Part shown: positions 5,642 to 5,839 of the stretch, in pieces | Numbering within the stretch: the first letter of the stretch is position 1 | How the letters are laid out: each line of letters opens with the position of its first letter | From: an uncultured Mucispirillum sp. | Lineage (GTDB): Bacteria > Chrysiogenota > Deferribacteres > Deferribacterales > Mucispirillaceae | Length of the DNA: 5,839 bases | Assembly: GCA_937890655.1 (NCBI GenBank) | Contig: CALADT010000148.1 | Coordinates: 1 to 5,839 of the forward strand | Direction of reading: 5' to 3' | Notes under the pieces: model-generated | What the model was told of the DNA's origin: nothing | Databases searched by the model: none | Seen by the model: only the letters and a program-made list of their open reading frames with translations | Made by a program: the position numbers and the translations under genes

Positions 5642-5839
5642 ATGCAGTCTTTAGAAAAGTTAGTAGTATTTTCATATTTATTTACCCACTTATAATTTAA
5701 AACACTTATTCGTTATTATATGTGTTCTTTATATTTAATATGTAAATCTAGTAAACCATTGTTTATAAAGTAATTAGGCTTGTATATACTAAATAATAGA
5801 TTTAATGATATGATTATGTTATAAGGCAATATTTATTAA

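Noticed and set aside
5645..5680. Very short minus-strand ATG frame near the right edge (about 11 codons)
   Set aside because: Too short and without a ribosome binding site; it reads a different frame of the possible gene remnant.

Overview
The window is very AT-rich, with A/T-ending codons throughout. It encodes a TolC-type outer membrane channel and a membrane-anchored multiheme cytochrome c of the NapC/NirT class. This points to a diderm, anaerobically respiring bacterium with a low-GC genome. My best guess is a Mucispirillum-like member of Deferribacterota; a low-GC Campylobacterota member is a weaker alternative. The lineage is inferred from composition and gene content, not from a database match.

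Layout: (1) 1-508, minus strand: the N-terminal 169 codons of an unrecognised multi-pass membrane protein that runs off the left edge. (2) 692-1225, minus strand: a membrane-anchored staphylococcal-nuclease-fold protein with its own compact promoter. A 24-base direct repeat (23/24 identical) lies on each side of this gene, and both copies carry a minus-strand TATAAT. (3) 1226-1565: a divergent intergenic region with a promoter for each flanking gene. (4) 1566-2861, plus strand: a TolC-family outer membrane efflux protein followed by a long hairpin terminator. (5) 3082-4431, plus strand: a 449-residue NapC/NirT-type cytochrome with seven CXXCH motifs and one CX3CH motif, closed by a strong terminator that contains a run of eight G. 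(6) 4675-5550, plus strand: a cytoplasmic alpha/beta hydrolase of the monoglyceride lipase/lysophospholipase type, followed by a probable terminator. (7) 5642-5839: no intact gene, only a minus-strand frame broken by stops.

The three plus-strand genes each have their own ribosome binding site, a candidate promoter and a terminator. They look like separate transcription units rather than an operon, and nothing ties their functions together. The cytochrome probably takes electrons from menaquinol and passes them to a periplasmic acceptor encoded elsewhere. The TolC-like channel has no periplasmic adaptor or inner-membrane pump next to it. I see no rRNA, tRNA, CRISPR array, insertion sequence or defence system. 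The most unusual items are the architecture of the cytochrome (eight candidate haems, an unusual last haem motif, no Met at the usual first-haem position) and the repeat pair around the nuclease gene.
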